From assembly GCF_010211755.1 (NCBI RefSeq), contig NZ_PDWR01000025.1:1-56068 (forward strand): a stretch of DNA of 56,068 nt, in the 5' to 3' direction. Positions 23,430 to 32,118 of this stretch are shown here, piece by piece (position 1 is the first letter of the stretch; every line of letters starts with the position of its first letter). The notes beneath the pieces were generated by a model, which worked only from the letters and a program-made list of their open reading frames with translations, had not been told where the DNA came from and searched no databases. The stretch comes from Pseudoxanthomonas sangjuensis (GTDB taxonomy: Bacteria > Pseudomonadota > Gammaproteobacteria > Xanthomonadales > Xanthomonadaceae). The translations under genes and the position numbers were made by a program.

Positions 23430-23666
23430 TCAGTAGTGCGGCGGGGGCGGTTCGTCGGCCGGATCGGCGTACAGGCTGGCGCGCAACTTGCCGAGGTCCT
23501 CGAGCAGGTGGCGCAGCAGGCTGGCGTTGCGGGCGCTCTCGGCGCGCGCATCGGCCAGGGCCTCGCTCAACTCGGCCAGCGCCTGTTCCTGGAAGGTCAG
23601 GCGCGTTTCCATTTCGATCAACCGCTGCTCGAGCAGGCGGTCGCGGCCGGCGAACTCAGGCTGCAT
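23430..23666 (-). CDS. slyX: SlyX family protein
   Basis: A 78-residue coiled-coil protein. The heptad-rich segment [26 protein letters not shown] (in two parts across residues 12-37) and the C-terminal PPPPHY are the SlyX family hallmarks. Function is unknown even in E. coli, where slyX lies next to slyD. Its 5' end overlaps the 3' end of ugd by 11 bp on the same strand, so it is probably co-transcribed with ugd. Confidence 0.88.
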   Translation of the reverse strand: MQPEFAGRDRLLEQRLIEMETRLTFQEQALAELSEALADARAESARNASLLRHLLEDLGKLRASLYADPADEPPPPHY

Positions 23667-24996
23667 GCAGCGAACGCCCCCGGCCGATGCCGTAATAGGC
23701 CACGCCGGCTTCCTCGACCTCGGCCGGCTCGTAGAGATTGCGGCCGTCGAAGACCACCGCGTCGGCCAGCACGTCCTTCAGGCCGGCGAAGGCCGGGCTG
23801 CGGAACTGCTTCCATTCGGTGACCACGACCAGCGCGTCGGCGCCATGCAGCGCTTCACTGGCGGTGTCGCACAGCAACAGGTCGTCGCGCTCGCCGAAAA
23901 TGCGCTGCGCTTCGTGCCGCGCCTCCGGGTCGTAGGCGCGCACCTTCGCACCGGCCTGCCACAGCTGCGCCAGCAGGCGGCGGCTGGAGGCCTCGCGCAT
24001 GTCGTCGGTGTTCGGCTTGAACGCCAGGCCCCACACCGCGAAGGTCTTGCCGGCCAGCTTGCCGCCGTAGTGTCGCGAGATCAGTTCGAACAGGTGGTCC
24101 TTCTGCGCGTCGTTGACCGCCTCGACCGAATCCAGCAACCGCGCCGCATAGCCGTGCTGCGACGCGGTCTTCGCCAGCGCCTGCACGTCCTTCGGGAAGC
24201 ACGAACCGCCGTAGCCGGCGCCGGGATAGATGAAGTGCCAGCCGATGCGCGGGTCGGAGCCGATGCCCTTGCGCACCATCTCGACGTCGGCGCCGACGCG
24301 CTCGGCGATGTTGGCGATCTCGTTCATGAAGCTGATCTTGGTCGCCAGCATCGCGTTGGCCGCGTACTTGGTCAGTTCGGCCGAACGCACGTCCATCGCC
24401 ACGATGCGCTCGTGGTTGCGGTTGAACGGCGCGTACAGGCGCTTCATCTTCTCGACCGAGGCCGGGTCGCTGGCGCCGATGACGATGCGGTCCGGGCGCA
24501 TGCAGTCGTTGACCGCGTCGCCTTCCTTGAGGAATTCCGGGTTGGAAACCACGTCGAACGCGACCTGCACGCCGCGCGCCCGCAGTTCCCCCGCGACGGT
24601 CGCGCGCACCTTGTCGGCGGTGCCGACCGGCACGGTCGACTTGTCGACGACCACGGTGGGCTTGTCGATGTGCCGGCCGATGGTCGCGGCCACCGCCAGC
24701 ACGTACTTCAGGTCGGCGCTGCCGTCTTCGTCCGGCGGTGTGCCGACTGCGATGAACACGACCTCGCCGTGCGCGATCGCCGCGGCCGCGTCGGTGGTGA
24801 AGCGCAGGCGCCCGGCGGCGTGGTTGGCCTTGACCATCGGTTCCAGGCCGGGCTCGTAGATCGGGACGACGCCGTTGTTCAGCCCCTCGACCTTGGCCGC
24901 TTCGATGTCCACGCAAACCACGTCGTGGCCGACTTCGGCCAGGCAGGTACCCGTCACCAGGCCGACATAGCCGGTTCCGAAAATCGCTACGCGCAT
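23656..24996 (-). CDS. ugd: UDP-glucose 6-dehydrogenase
   Basis: A 446-residue NAD-dependent enzyme that makes UDP-glucuronate for surface polysaccharides or lipid A modification. The Rossmann N-terminus is [35 protein letters not shown] and the catalytic loop [12 protein letters not shown] with nucleophile C266 are present. The C-terminal UDP-binding domain shows [14 protein letters not shown]. Length is normal. It overlaps slyX at its 3' end. No exopolysaccharide cluster is adjacent. Confidence 0.96.
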   Translation of the reverse strand: MRVAIFGTGYVGLVTGTCLAEVGHDVVCVDIEAAKVEGLNNGVVPIYEPGLEPMVKANHAAGRLRFTTDAAAAIAHGEVVFIAVGTPPDEDGSADLKYVLAVAATIGRHIDKPTVVVDKSTVPVGTADKVRATVAGELRARGVQVAFDVVSNPEFLKEGDAVNDCMRPDRIVIGASDPASVEKMKRLYAPFNRNHERIVAMDVRSAELTKYAANAMLATKISFMNEIANIAERVGADVEMVRKGIGSDPRIGWHFIYPGAGYGGSCFPKDVQALAKTASQHGYAARLLDSVEAVNDAQKDHLFELISRHYGGKLAGKTFAVWGLAFKPNTDDMREASSRRLLAQLWQAGAKVRAYDPEARHEAQRIFGERDDLLLCDTASEALHGADALVVVTEWKQFRSPAFAGLKDVLADAVVFDGRNLYEPAEVEEAGVAYYGIGRGRSLHAA

Positions 24997-25041
24997 ACCG
25001 TTCCTGTATTCCTCGGGTTGATCGGGAGTTGTCCCGTCGGT

Positions 25042-25986
25042 TTATTGCAGGATGCCGAGCAGCTCGACGTCGAAGGTCAAGGTGGCGTTCGGCGGAATGC
25101 CGCCCTGCGGCTGCCCCTGCGGGCCGTAAGCGAGTTCGGACGGGATCCAGAAGCGATACTTGGCGCCGACCGGCATCAGCGGGATGCCCTCGGTCCAGCC
25201 CGCGACCACGCCGGTCAGCGGGAATTCGGCCGGCTGGCCGCGCTTGTAGGAGCTGTCGAACACCTGCCCGCCGAGCAGCTTGCCCTCGTAGTTGACCCGT
25301 ACCGTGCTGTTCGGCGTCGGGTGCGGGCCGCTACCCGGGCGCAGCACTTGGTACTGCAGGCCGGAGGGCGTGGTGATCACGCCCTTCTGCATCTTGTTCT
25401 TCGCCAGGAACTCGGCGCCCTCGGCGCGGTTCTTCGCCCCGGCCTCGCTCTGCTTGCGGGACAGATAGGCCGCCATCGTCGCCTGCGCCTCGCCTGCGCT
25501 GAGCAACGGCTGGCCCTTGGCGAACGCCGTGCGGATCGCCTGGATCAGCAGCGGCAGGTCGATCTCGTCCTTCAACGGCAGCAAGCTCGGCCCGACCATG
25601 CGGTCGCCCAGCATCAGCCCGACCTTGGCCTTGTCCACCGCCGGCGGCTGGCTGCCCGGCGGCATGCCCGGCGGGGTCTGGCCCTGGCTGGCGGCGAGGT
25701 TGATGCGCAGCGCGCTGTCGGTGGCGCGGGCTTCGTCTTCGCTCTGCAGCGGCGCGCCGCCGGCGAACGCATTGCGCACCGCCTTCTCGAACGTGCCGAG
25801 ATCGACGAACGGCGCCAGCGGCTCGAACGAACGCGCGATGTCCAGGCCGATCGCGTAACTGACCTTCTCGCGCTCGCTGTTCAACGCGGCCTTGTCGCCC
25901 GCGGTACTCTGCGCGGCCACGTTGCCGCCGATCATGGCCAGGGTGGCCGCCACTGCCGCGGCCACGCCGCGCATCAAACGCTTCAT
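25042..25986 (-). CDS. FKBP-type peptidyl-prolyl isomerase (FkpA/Mip-like)
   Basis: A 314-residue periplasmic or secreted isomerase. A Sec signal peptide covers residues 1-25 (VAAAVAATLAMIGGNVAAQ). An FKBP_N dimerisation region with two weakly similar helical halves (about 35-190: KVSYAIGLDIARSF and KVGLMLGDRMVG) is longer than usual. The FKBP_C catalytic domain (about 205-314) has VRVNYEGKLLGGQVFDSSYKRG and IPSELAYGPQG. It assists folding of envelope proteins. The ATG at 25986 follows AGGAGCT. The duplicated N-terminal half suggests the FkpA/Mip branch with an internal repeat. Confidence 0.88.
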   Translation of the reverse strand: MKRLMRGVAAAVAATLAMIGGNVAAQSTAGDKAALNSEREKVSYAIGLDIARSFEPLAPFVDLGTFEKAVRNAFAGGAPLQSEDEARATDSALRINLAASQGQTPPGMPPGSQPPAVDKAKVGLMLGDRMVGPSLLPLKDEIDLPLLIQAIRTAFAKGQPLLSAGEAQATMAAYLSRKQSEAGAKNRAEGAEFLAKNKMQKGVITTPSGLQYQVLRPGSGPHPTPNSTVRVNYEGKLLGGQVFDSSYKRGQPAEFPLTGVVAGWTEGIPLMPVGAKYRFWIPSELAYGPQGQPQGGIPPNATLTFDVELLGILQ

Positions 25987-26068
25987 CGATAGCTCCTGGT
26001 GAATCCGGTTGGCGCGGCCGCGCCGCGCATGGCGGCATTGTCGCATGCGCGACGCGATACCGGCTGCA

Positions 26069-26629
26069 TCATTTGCCGGTGGGCGGCGCCTTCAGCGCGT
26101 TTTCCACTGCCTGCACCAGCCGCGGGTCGTCGGGCTCGACCTTGCTCGGGAATTGCGCAAGCACGCGGCCGTCGCGACCGATCAGGTACTTGTGGAAATT
26201 CCAGCCCGGCGCAACGCCGGTTTCGCGGGCCAGCGCCTTGTACAGCGGCGTCGCTTCGTCGCCGACCACGTGCACCTTCTCGAACATGGGGAACTTGACC
26301 CCGTAGGTCAGGGTGCAGAACTCCTGGATCTGCTGCTCGCTTCCCGGCTCCTGGCCCCTGAAGTCGTTCGACGGAAAACCGAGCACGGCGAAACCCTGCG
26401 CCGAATACTTCTGGTGCATCGCCTCCAGGCCCTCGTACTGGGGCGTGAAACCGCACTTGCTGGCCGTATTGACCACCAGCAGCACCTTGCCGCCATAGGC
26501 CTTGTCCAGTTCCACCGGCGTTTTGCCCGCCAGCGGACGGTAGGTCACGTCGAGCAGGCCACCCGCATGGGCGTCGAAAACCGCCAATACGGCCACGAAG
26601 GCGAGTAATTTCAATGACTTGAACACCAT
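26069..26629 (-). CDS. Glutathione peroxidase-family protein, exported
   Basis: A 186-residue thiol peroxidase of the GPx/BtuE family with a signal peptide (MVFKSLKLLAFVAVLAVFDAHA). The peroxidatic cysteine is C59 in VNTASKCGFTPQY; the Gln of FPSNDFRGQEPG and the Trp-Asn of GWNFHKYLIGRDG complete the active site. A second cysteine in EFCTLTYGV could be resolving, so it is likely thioredoxin-dependent. It probably detoxifies peroxides in the periplasm. The ATG at 26629 is preferred because GGAGG lies 7 nt before it; a TTG two codons upstream is too close to that site. Confidence 0.9.
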   Translation of the reverse strand: MVFKSLKLLAFVAVLAVFDAHAGGLLDVTYRPLAGKTPVELDKAYGGKVLLVVNTASKCGFTPQYEGLEAMHQKYSAQGFAVLGFPSNDFRGQEPGSEQQIQEFCTLTYGVKFPMFEKVHVVGDEATPLYKALARETGVAPGWNFHKYLIGRDGRVLAQFPSKVEPDDPRLVQAVENALKAPPTGK

Positions 26630-26695
26630 TTCCAAACCTCCACTACGGCCCCATGGCCTGTGTCTTCAGTTGGGTTCCCGGTTCATTGCAGCTTG

Positions 26696-26723
26696 TTGAC
26701 AAGCCGTGTTTAGGTGTTATAGT
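26696..26723 (+). promoter_or_regulatory. Strong promoter of the YtrA-type operon
   Basis: TTGACA (26696-26701) and TATAGT (26718-26723) are separated by 16 nt, a near-consensus sigma-70 promoter. The predicted start is near 26730, about 29 nt before the first gene, which has an AAGGGGGAG ribosome site. Confidence 0.8.
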
Positions 26724-26736
26724 TACATACAACACC
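26713..26736. promoter_or_regulatory. GntR/YtrA-type operator, GGTG-N16-CACC
   Basis: GGTGTT (26713-26718) and AACACC (26731-26736) form a perfect 6-bp dyad, and the outer bases read GGTG-N16-CACC. From memory, this is the palindrome reported for the YtrA regulator of Xanthomonas. It overlaps the -10 hexamer and start site, so binding should repress. The cognate regulator is the second gene of the operon. Confidence 0.72.
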
Positions 26737-26758
26737 ACTCACCCCGAAGGGGGAGTCA

Positions 26759-27016
26759 ATGAAACCGAGCCCGCTCAAATCGCCGTACCTGCTGCTGGCG
26801 TCCGCCGGCCTCTGCGGCCTGGGTTTGCTGGCCGCGGCGGGACGGCACGCCGACACCAACGCCGAGGGCGGCCTCGTTCCGGCGGTCGCGGATACCCCAA
26901 TGATACAGGCCGACGACGCGACTGCCGTGACGCCGCGCCACCTGCTGCGCCGTCGCCACGGCGTCCTGTCGATGCCCTACTTCTCCTTTGCGCGTTCGCT
27001 GCGCCCCGGGAACTGA
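26759..27016 (+). CDS. Small exported or membrane protein, first gene of YtrA operon
   Basis: An 85-residue protein with a hydrophobic N-terminal segment (SPYLLLASAGLCGLGLLAAAG, residues about 8-28) that could be a signal peptide or one membrane helix, followed by a polar, weakly conserved-looking part ending RRRHGVLSMPYFSFARSLRPGN. I do not recognise a family. It has an excellent ribosome site (AAGGGGGAG) directly under the operator-controlled promoter, and ends 2 nt before the GntR gene, so it is genuinely positioned as the lead cistron. Function unknown. Confidence 0.6.
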   Translation: MKPSPLKSPYLLLASAGLCGLGLLAAAGRHADTNAEGGLVPAVADTPMIQADDATAVTPRHLLRRRHGVLSMPYFSFARSLRPGN

Positions 27017-27018
27017 AC

Positions 27019-27384
27019 ATGATGAGTCCATCCGTCCAATGGAGCGACGGCGCTCCGATCTACCGCCAGCTGAAGGACCGCGTGATCGCGATGATGCTGG
27101 ACGGCGTGCTGAAGCCCGGCGACGCCCTGCCCTCGGTACGCCAGGTGGCCGCCGAATACCAGCTCAACCCGATCACCGTGTCGCGCGCCTACCAGGAGCT
27201 GGCCGACGAGGCCCTGGTCGAGAAGCGCCGCGGGCTGGGCATGTTCGTCACCGAAGAGGCGGCGAAGAAGCTGCTGGGCAGCGAGCGCGAGCGCTTCCTC
27301 AACGAGGAATGGCCGGTCGTGGCCGAACGCATCCAGCGCCTGGGACTGACTGCCGAAGAACTGCTGAAGGGGATCGACAAGTGA
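27019..27384 (+). CDS. GntR-family regulator, YtrA subfamily
   Basis: A 121-residue regulator. The winged helix-turn-helix occupies about 10-78 (PIYRQLKDRVIAMMLDGVLK, ALPSVRQVAAEYQLNPITVS). Only a short C-terminal dimerisation tail follows (about 80-121), which defines the YtrA subfamily, normally encoded with ABC transporters. It likely represses its own operon through the GGTG-N16-CACC site upstream and is released by an envelope or antibiotic-type signal; the signal is not visible. Its stop overlaps the GTG start of the ATPase gene (GTGA), implying coupling. Confidence 0.9.
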   Translation: MMSPSVQWSDGAPIYRQLKDRVIAMMLDGVLKPGDALPSVRQVAAEYQLNPITVSRAYQELADEALVEKRRGLGMFVTEEAAKKLLGSERERFLNEEWPVVAERIQRLGLTAEELLKGIDK

Positions 27385-28256
27385 ATACAACGAGTACTTC
27401 CGCGGTCGTTTCCGCGCACGGCCTGCGCAAGGCCTACAAGAACAAGCTGGCGCTGGACGGCGCGGGTTTCGACATCCCGGCCGGCCGCATCGTCGGCCTG
27501 ATCGGGCCGAACGGCGCCGGCAAGACCACCGCGCTGAAGGCGATCCTCGGCCTGATCCCGTTCGAGGGCGAGCTGAAGGTGCTGGGCCTGGACCCGCGCA
27601 AGGACCGCGACCAGTTGATGCGCGACGTGTGCTTCATCGCCGACGTGGCGGTGCTGCCGCGCTGGATCCGGGTCAGGGAAGCGGTCGATTTCGTCGCCGG
27701 CGTGCACCCGCGCTTCGATCGCGCCAAGTGCGAGCGTTTCCTCGCCAACACGCAACTGAAGCCCAACCAGCGCGTGCGCGAGATGTCGAAGGGCATGATC
27801 GTGCAGCTGCACTTGGCGCTGGTGATGGCGATCGACGCCAGGCTGCTGGTGCTGGACGAACCCACGCTGGGCCTGGACATCCTGTACCGCAAGCAGTTCT
27901 ACCAGCGCCTGCTCGAGGACTACTTCGACGAGGAGAAGACCATCCTGGTCACCACCCACCAGGTCGAGGAGATCGAGCACATCCTCACCGACGTGATGTT
28001 CATCCGCGACGGGAAGATCGCGCTGGCCGCGCAAATGGACGAAGTCGGCGCGCGTTACACCGAAGCGCTGGTTTCGGCCGAGAAGATCGACGAAGCCCGC
28101 GCGCTGAAGCCGATCGACGAACGCGCCCTGCCCTTCGGCAAGACCGTCCTGCTGTTTGACGGCGTGCCGCGCGACCGCCTGGCCGCGCTGGGCGAAACCC
28201 GCAACCCCGGCCTGGCCGACCTGTTCGTCGCCATCATGAAAGGAACCTACGCATGA
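27381..28256 (+). CDS. ABC transporter ATP-binding protein
   Basis: A 291-residue ATPase subunit with a GTG start coupled to the GntR stop. Walker A is GPNGAGKTT (42-50) and Walker B LLVLDEPTLGLD; the switch histidine is in VTTHQVEEIEH. The signature loop reads REMSKGMIVQLHLALVMA, SKGM in place of LSGGQ, a degenerate form frequent in YtrB-like and antibiotic-type exporters. A C-terminal extension of about 60 residues follows the catalytic core. It pairs with the permease encoded next (ATGA overlap). Confidence 0.92.
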   Translation: MNTTSTSAVVSAHGLRKAYKNKLALDGAGFDIPAGRIVGLIGPNGAGKTTALKAILGLIPFEGELKVLGLDPRKDRDQLMRDVCFIADVAVLPRWIRVREAVDFVAGVHPRFDRAKCERFLANTQLKPNQRVREMSKGMIVQLHLALVMAIDARLLVLDEPTLGLDILYRKQFYQRLLEDYFDEEKTILVTTHQVEEIEHILTDVMFIRDGKIALAAQMDEVGARYTEALVSAEKIDEARALKPIDERALPFGKTVLLFDGVPRDRLAALGETRNPGLADLFVAIMKGTYA

Positions 28257-29239
28257 ACGCCGTCGTCGTGAACAAGAGCAAGTTCGACACCTTCAAATGG
28301 CTGCTGAAGCGCGAGTTCTGGGAAAACCGCGGCGGTTTCCTGTGGTCGCAGCTGATCACCGGCGCGGTCGTCGCCGGGTTGACCCTGATCGGCGCGGTGC
28401 TGGGCGGAGTCAAGATCAACGGCCATTTCGTCGACGACTTCCACGACGTCGACACGGAGGCGGGCGCGCACGCGATCGGCCAGTTCATCGAGGGCGTGGT
28501 CAGCATGGGCATGGGCATCAGCCTGCTGGTGCTTACCTTCGTGGTGTTCTTCTACACCCTGGGCGCGCTGTTCGACGAACGCAAGGACCGCAGCGTGCTG
28601 TTCTGGAAATCGATGCCGGTGTCCGATGCCGCCACCGTACTGTCCAAGCTCGCCTGGGCGCTGTTGCTGGCGCCGCTGCTGGCGATCCTGCTGGGCGCGG
28701 TACTCGGCCTGGTTCTGTGGCTGATCGCCGCGCTGGGCATCGCCATCAGTGGCCTGGGCATGGTTGGCTTCACCGCGATGTTCACCGATGCGCACGTGTT
28801 CCGGCTGATCGGCAGCGGCATCGCCGCCCTGCCCGTCTACGTGGCCTGGGCGCTGCCCACCGTCGGCTGGCTGCTGTTCGTTTCGTCCTGGGCACGCAGC
28901 AAGCCGTTCCTGTGGGCCGTGCTGGTACCGGTGCTGGGCTGCGCCAGCATCAGCCTGATCTCGTTGATCCTGGGCCTGGACCTGCCGCTGAAGGAACTGT
29001 GGTCGACCATCGTCGGCCGGGGATTGGGCAGCGCGGTGCCGGGCATCTGGTCACTGTGGTACGGACACGACGCCATCGTCACCGGCGACGCGAAGACCAG
29101 CATCATCGGCCTGTACAACTTCGTCGCGCACAGCTGGCACGCGTTCAGCCTGCTCAACACCTGGATCGGCGCAGTTGTCGGCGCGGGCTTCATCTTCGCC
29201 GCGATCCACCTGCGCCGCTGGCGCGAACTGGCCGACTGA
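28253..29239 (+). CDS. ABC transporter permease (ABC-2 type)
   Basis: A 328-residue membrane protein with about six helices (about 32-53, 85-108, 130-175 as two helices, 185-215, 222-245 and 300-320). The N-terminal amphipathic stretch FKWLLKREFWENRGGFLWSQ is typical of ABC-2 permeases. A polar loop after helix 1 (GVKINGHFVDDFHDVDTEAG) should be periplasmic. It overlaps the ATPase gene by ATGA. Transport direction is most likely export, by family; the cargo is unknown. Confidence 0.86.
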   Translation: MNAVVVNKSKFDTFKWLLKREFWENRGGFLWSQLITGAVVAGLTLIGAVLGGVKINGHFVDDFHDVDTEAGAHAIGQFIEGVVSMGMGISLLVLTFVVFFYTLGALFDERKDRSVLFWKSMPVSDAATVLSKLAWALLLAPLLAILLGAVLGLVLWLIAALGIAISGLGMVGFTAMFTDAHVFRLIGSGIAALPVYVAWALPTVGWLLFVSSWARSKPFLWAVLVPVLGCASISLISLILGLDLPLKELWSTIVGRGLGSAVPGIWSLWYGHDAIVTGDAKTSIIGLYNFVAHSWHAFSLLNTWIGAVVGAGFIFAAIHLRRWRELAD

Positions 29240-29260
29240 TCCCGCCTCGGAGAGCCGACG

Positions 29261-29908
29261 ATGAAAAAACTGCAAGCCACCACCCTCGTCCTGGCCCTGC
29301 TGCTGCCGCTGGCGGCGCAGGCCGGCGACACCCGCGACGAAGTCCGCCAGGAACTGGCCGAAGCGCGCAGTGAGGTTCACGCCGATCTCGCCAAGGCCCG
29401 CACCGAGCTGGAAACCGAAAACCTGGAAGTCGGCAACGGCTTCCATTTCGGCAAGGACGGCAAGAGAAAACCGCCGCACGACGAAAAGCTGCCGAAGGCG
29501 GAAATCAGCCCGCAAGGCGACTTCCTGATCGATGGCAAGGCCGTGGCCGTCAACGCGGTACAGCGCCAGCAACTGCTCGGCTATCGCGGCCTGATCATAG
29601 ACATTGCCAAGGATGGCATCGACGCTGGCGAACACGCGGCCATGGCCGCGATCGAAGCCGCCGACACCTCGTTGTTCGGGCTGATCGTGGGCGGCCTCAC
29701 CGGCAGCCTGGAGCGGCGCGTCGAGCGCACGGTCAAGCAACACGTCGAACCGATGGTACGCCGGATCTGCCGGCGCCTGCCCGACGTGCTGGCCTCGCAG
29801 CAGCAACTGGCCGCCAGCCTGCCGCAGTTTCGCCCCTACGCCACGCTGGAAGCCGACGACGTCGAGGACTGCGAAAACGACCTCCGCCGCGACTTCGCCA
29901 TGCACTGA
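29261..29908 (+). CDS. YggN-like (DUF2884) periplasmic protein
   Basis: A 215-residue protein with a signal peptide (MKKLQATTLVLALLLPLAAQA). The helical, acidic N-terminal part (25-55) is followed by PKAEISPQGDFLIDGKAVAV and the C-terminal LASQQQLAASLPQFRPYATL, both found in YggN-type DUF2884 proteins. Two cysteines (RRICRRLPD and VEDCENDL) may form a disulfide. Function is unknown. It sits 21 nt after the permease and 15 nt before a paralogue, so it is probably an envelope component of the YtrA-controlled system. Confidence 0.78.
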   Translation: MKKLQATTLVLALLLPLAAQAGDTRDEVRQELAEARSEVHADLAKARTELETENLEVGNGFHFGKDGKRKPPHDEKLPKAEISPQGDFLIDGKAVAVNAVQRQQLLGYRGLIIDIAKDGIDAGEHAAMAAIEAADTSLFGLIVGGLTGSLERRVERTVKQHVEPMVRRICRRLPDVLASQQQLAASLPQFRPYATLEADDVEDCENDLRRDFAMH

Positions 29909-29923
29909 CCCGAGGCAACGACC

Positions 29924-30736
29924 ATGAACAGACTCCGCATCCTTGCGCTCGCCGCCGTACTGCCGCTGGCCGCCTGCGGCGAGAAGCCGGCGCCGGCGCC
30001 CGCCGGCAGCGGCGCATCGCAACCGACCACCTTCATCGGTTCGAAGGTCCAGCAGGCCATGGACAAGGCCAAGGCCGAACTGGAAACGAAGAACATCAAC
30101 ATCGGCAGCGGCGGCGTCGACATCAATGTCAACGGCCGCAAGATCAAGCGCGACAGCAACCTGCCCAAGGCCGAGATCACCCCGCAGGGCGAATTGCTGA
30201 TCGAAGGCGCGAAAGTCGCGACCACGCCGGAACAGCAGGCGTTGCTGAAGCAATACCGCGGCGAGCTGATCGAAGTGGCCAAGGCCGGCATGGACATCGG
30301 CGCGCAGGGCGCCGACCTGGGCATAAAAGCGGCCGGCGAAGCGCTGAAGGGCTTGTTCAACGGCGACGACGACAAGGCCATCGAGAAGCGCATCGAGGCC
30401 GAGGCGGAAGGGATCAAGGCGGGGGCGAAGCAACTGTGCGGCCGCCTGCCCGCGCTGCTGGCCTCGCAGCAGAAACTCGCGGCCGCGCTGCCCGAGTTCC
30501 AGCCGTATGCGACGATGAACCAGGGCGACATCGACGACTGCGCCGACGACATCGATGGCCATGGCGCCGCCGCGATGTCGGACGAGGAGCGCGCCGAACT
30601 TCGGCAGGACATTCGCCAGGGAATTCGCGACGGGATCCGCGAAGCTACGCAGGCCGTCGCCGGCAAGGACGAACCGCCGGCACCGCCCGCGCCCCCGGCG
30701 GCACCCGCGCCGCCGGCGCCAGTCGCCAGGCAATAG
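29924..30736 (+). CDS. YggN-like (DUF2884) lipoprotein, paralogue of the preceding gene
   Basis: A 270-residue predicted lipoprotein: MNRLRILALAAVLPLAACGE has a clear lipobox (LAAC, Cys19). The core repeats the plan of its neighbour: PKAEITPQGELLIEGAKVAT and LASQQKLAAALPEFQPYATM, with cysteines in KQLCGRLPA and IDDCADDI at equivalent places. It adds a repetitive GIR/GQD-rich helix (RQDIRQGIRDGIREATQAVA) and a Pro/Ala tail. The pair is a tandem duplication in which one copy is anchored and the other soluble. The operon ends at the following terminator. Confidence 0.8.
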   Translation: MNRLRILALAAVLPLAACGEKPAPAPAGSGASQPTTFIGSKVQQAMDKAKAELETKNINIGSGGVDINVNGRKIKRDSNLPKAEITPQGELLIEGAKVATTPEQQALLKQYRGELIEVAKAGMDIGAQGADLGIKAAGEALKGLFNGDDDKAIEKRIEAEAEGIKAGAKQLCGRLPALLASQQKLAAALPEFQPYATMNQGDIDDCADDIDGHGAAAMSDEERAELRQDIRQGIRDGIREATQAVAGKDEPPAPPAPPAAPAPPAPVARQ

Positions 30737-30746
30737 GCAGCAAAAG

Positions 30747-30776
30747 AAAAACGGGCGCCGAGAGGCGCCCGTTTTC
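30747..30776. terminator. Bidirectional terminator of the YtrA operon and rplI operon
   Basis: The 12-bp perfect stem AAAACGGGCGCC (30748-30759) and GGCGCCCGTTTT (30764-30775) with loop GAGA has A and T tracts built into its base. It lies between the convergent YggN lipoprotein gene and rplI. Confidence 0.9.
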
Positions 30777-30800
30777 GGTACCGCTGGCCGTGCCGGAGGA

Positions 30801-31250
30801 TCAGGCTTCGGCTTCGACGACGACCTTCAGCGTGGTTTCGACGTCGGCGTGCAGCTTGGCGATCACTTCGTACTCGCCGACGTTGCGGAACGCGCCTTCG
30901 CCCAGCACCACTTCGCTCTTCTCCAGCGGCAGGCCGGCGGCGGTGAAGGCCTCGGCGATGTCGCGCGGGCCGACCGAGCCGAACAGCTTGCCTTCGGTCG
31001 ATGCGTTGGCCTTGATGGTCACGCTGGCGCCTTCCAGCTTGGCCTTGCGGGCTTCGGCTTCGTCGTGCGCGGCCTTGGCCTTGGCTTCGTACTCGGCGCG
31101 CTTGGCTTCGAACGCGGCGATGTTTTCCGCGGTGGCCGGCACGGCCTTGCCCTGCGGCACCAGGTAGTTGCGGCCATAGCCCGGCTTGACGTTGACCTTG
31201 TCGCCAAGGCCGCCGAGGTTGGTCACTTTCTGCAGGAGGATCAGTTCCAT
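30801..31250 (-). CDS. rplI: 50S ribosomal protein L9
   Basis: A 149-residue ribosomal protein. The N-terminal domain [20 protein letters not shown] with [13 protein letters not shown] is the L9 signature that binds 23S rRNA. A long helix (about 45-75) leads to the C-terminal domain containing [15 protein letters not shown]. It is the last gene of rpsF-rpsR-rplI and is followed by a terminator. Confidence 0.98.
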   Translation of the reverse strand: MELILLQKVTNLGGLGDKVNVKPGYGRNYLVPQGKAVPATAENIAAFEAKRAEYEAKAKAAHDEAEARKAKLEGASVTIKANASTEGKLFGSVGPRDIAEAFTAAGLPLEKSEVVLGEGAFRNVGEYEVIAKLHADVETTLKVVVEAEA

Positions 31251-31362
31251 TTTGTTGCTCCGTATTCGTTAGCGGACCCGATGGAGCGGGTCCGCAACTG
31301 TTGGCTGTCCGAACGGACGGGGTCGCGCCCTGCGGAAGGCAGGCCGAGGCCTGCCTCCGCGA

Positions 31363-31593
31363 TCAGACGTCGTGGTTGTCGGTGTACGGGATCAGCGCGA
31401 GGAAACGCGCGCGCTTGATCGCGGTCTGCAGCTGGCGCTGGTAGCGCGACTTGGTGCCGGTGACGCGGCTCGGCACGATCTTGCCGGTCTCGGTCAGGTA
31501 CTGGCGCAGGGTGTTGAGATCCTTGTAATCGATCTCCTTCACGCCTTCGGCGGTGAACTTGCAGAACTTGCGGCGACGGAAGAACTTGGACAT
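31363..31593 (-). CDS. rpsR: 30S ribosomal protein S18
   Basis: A 76-residue ribosomal protein. [20 protein letters not shown] and [20 protein letters not shown] are diagnostic for S18. It pairs with S6 on the small-subunit platform; the two genes are adjacent here with 11 nt between them. There is no priB between rpsF and rpsR, unlike E. coli. A 112-nt gap separates it from rplI. Confidence 0.98.
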   Translation of the reverse strand: MSKFFRRRKFCKFTAEGVKEIDYKDLNTLRQYLTETGKIVPSRVTGTKSRYQRQLQTAIKRARFLALIPYTDNHDV

Positions 31594-31604
31594 GGGCTAT
31601 CTCC

Positions 31605-32009
31605 TCAGGCGGCTTCGGCGGTTTCGGCATCGGCGGAACCGGGGCCCTCTTCGTCGTCGCGGCGGCGACGCTCGCCCTTGTCCTTCTCGTCCTTGCTCTT
31701 CAGGATGAAGGACGGCTCGGTGTCCGGACCATCGCGCTTGATGACGAGGTGGCGCAGCACCGCGTCGTTGAAGCGGAAGTTCTCGGTCAGCTCGGCCAGC
31801 ACCGACTGGCCGGCCTCGATGTTGAGCAGCACGTAGTGGGCCTTGACCAGGTTCTGGATCGGGTAGGCCAGCTGGCGGCGGCCCCAGTCTTCCAGGCGGT
31901 GGATCTTGCCGCTGCCGTTCTCGACCAGCGCCTTGTAGCGCTCGATCATCGCCGGCACCTGCTCGCTCTGGTCCGGATGGACCAGGAACACGATTTCGTA
32001 GTGACGCAT
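31605..32009 (-). CDS. rpsF: 30S ribosomal protein S6
   Basis: A 134-residue ribosomal protein with a ferredoxin-like fold: [20 protein letters not shown], then [18 protein letters not shown] and [16 protein letters not shown] charged C-terminal tail ([19 protein letters not shown] and beyond) extends past the core, as in proteobacterial S6. It starts the operon. The ATG at 32009 is preceded by CACAAGGTAACC, a good ribosome site; upstream in-frame codons belong to the leader. Confidence 0.98.
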   Translation of the reverse strand: MRHYEIVFLVHPDQSEQVPAMIERYKALVENGSGKIHRLEDWGRRQLAYPIQNLVKAHYVLLNIEAGQSVLAELTENFRFNDAVLRHLVIKRDGPDTEPSFILKSKDEKDKGERRRRDDEEGPGSADAETAEAA

Positions 32010-32011
32010 GT

Positions 32012-32058
32012 TTTGGTTACCTTGTGGATGATGGCCAGCGCCAGCGGCGCCGGCCGGA
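32012..32058 (-). promoter_or_regulatory. rpsF leader hairpin (candidate S6:S18 autoregulatory element)
   Basis: On the minus strand just before the ribosome site, GGCCGGCGCC (complement of 32046-32055) pairs with GGCGCTGGCC (complement of 32033-32042) across a 3-nt loop, with one mismatch. A CCG lies next to the stem. Leaders of rpsF in many bacteria carry a structure bound by the S6:S18 complex; this hairpin is in the right place, but I cannot confirm the consensus. Confidence 0.4.
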
Positions 32059-32118
32059 CAGCCCCCCGCCGTGGCGGTGGAGCAAGGACTCCCCAGGCAG
32101 GGCCCGTGGGAGCCGCGC

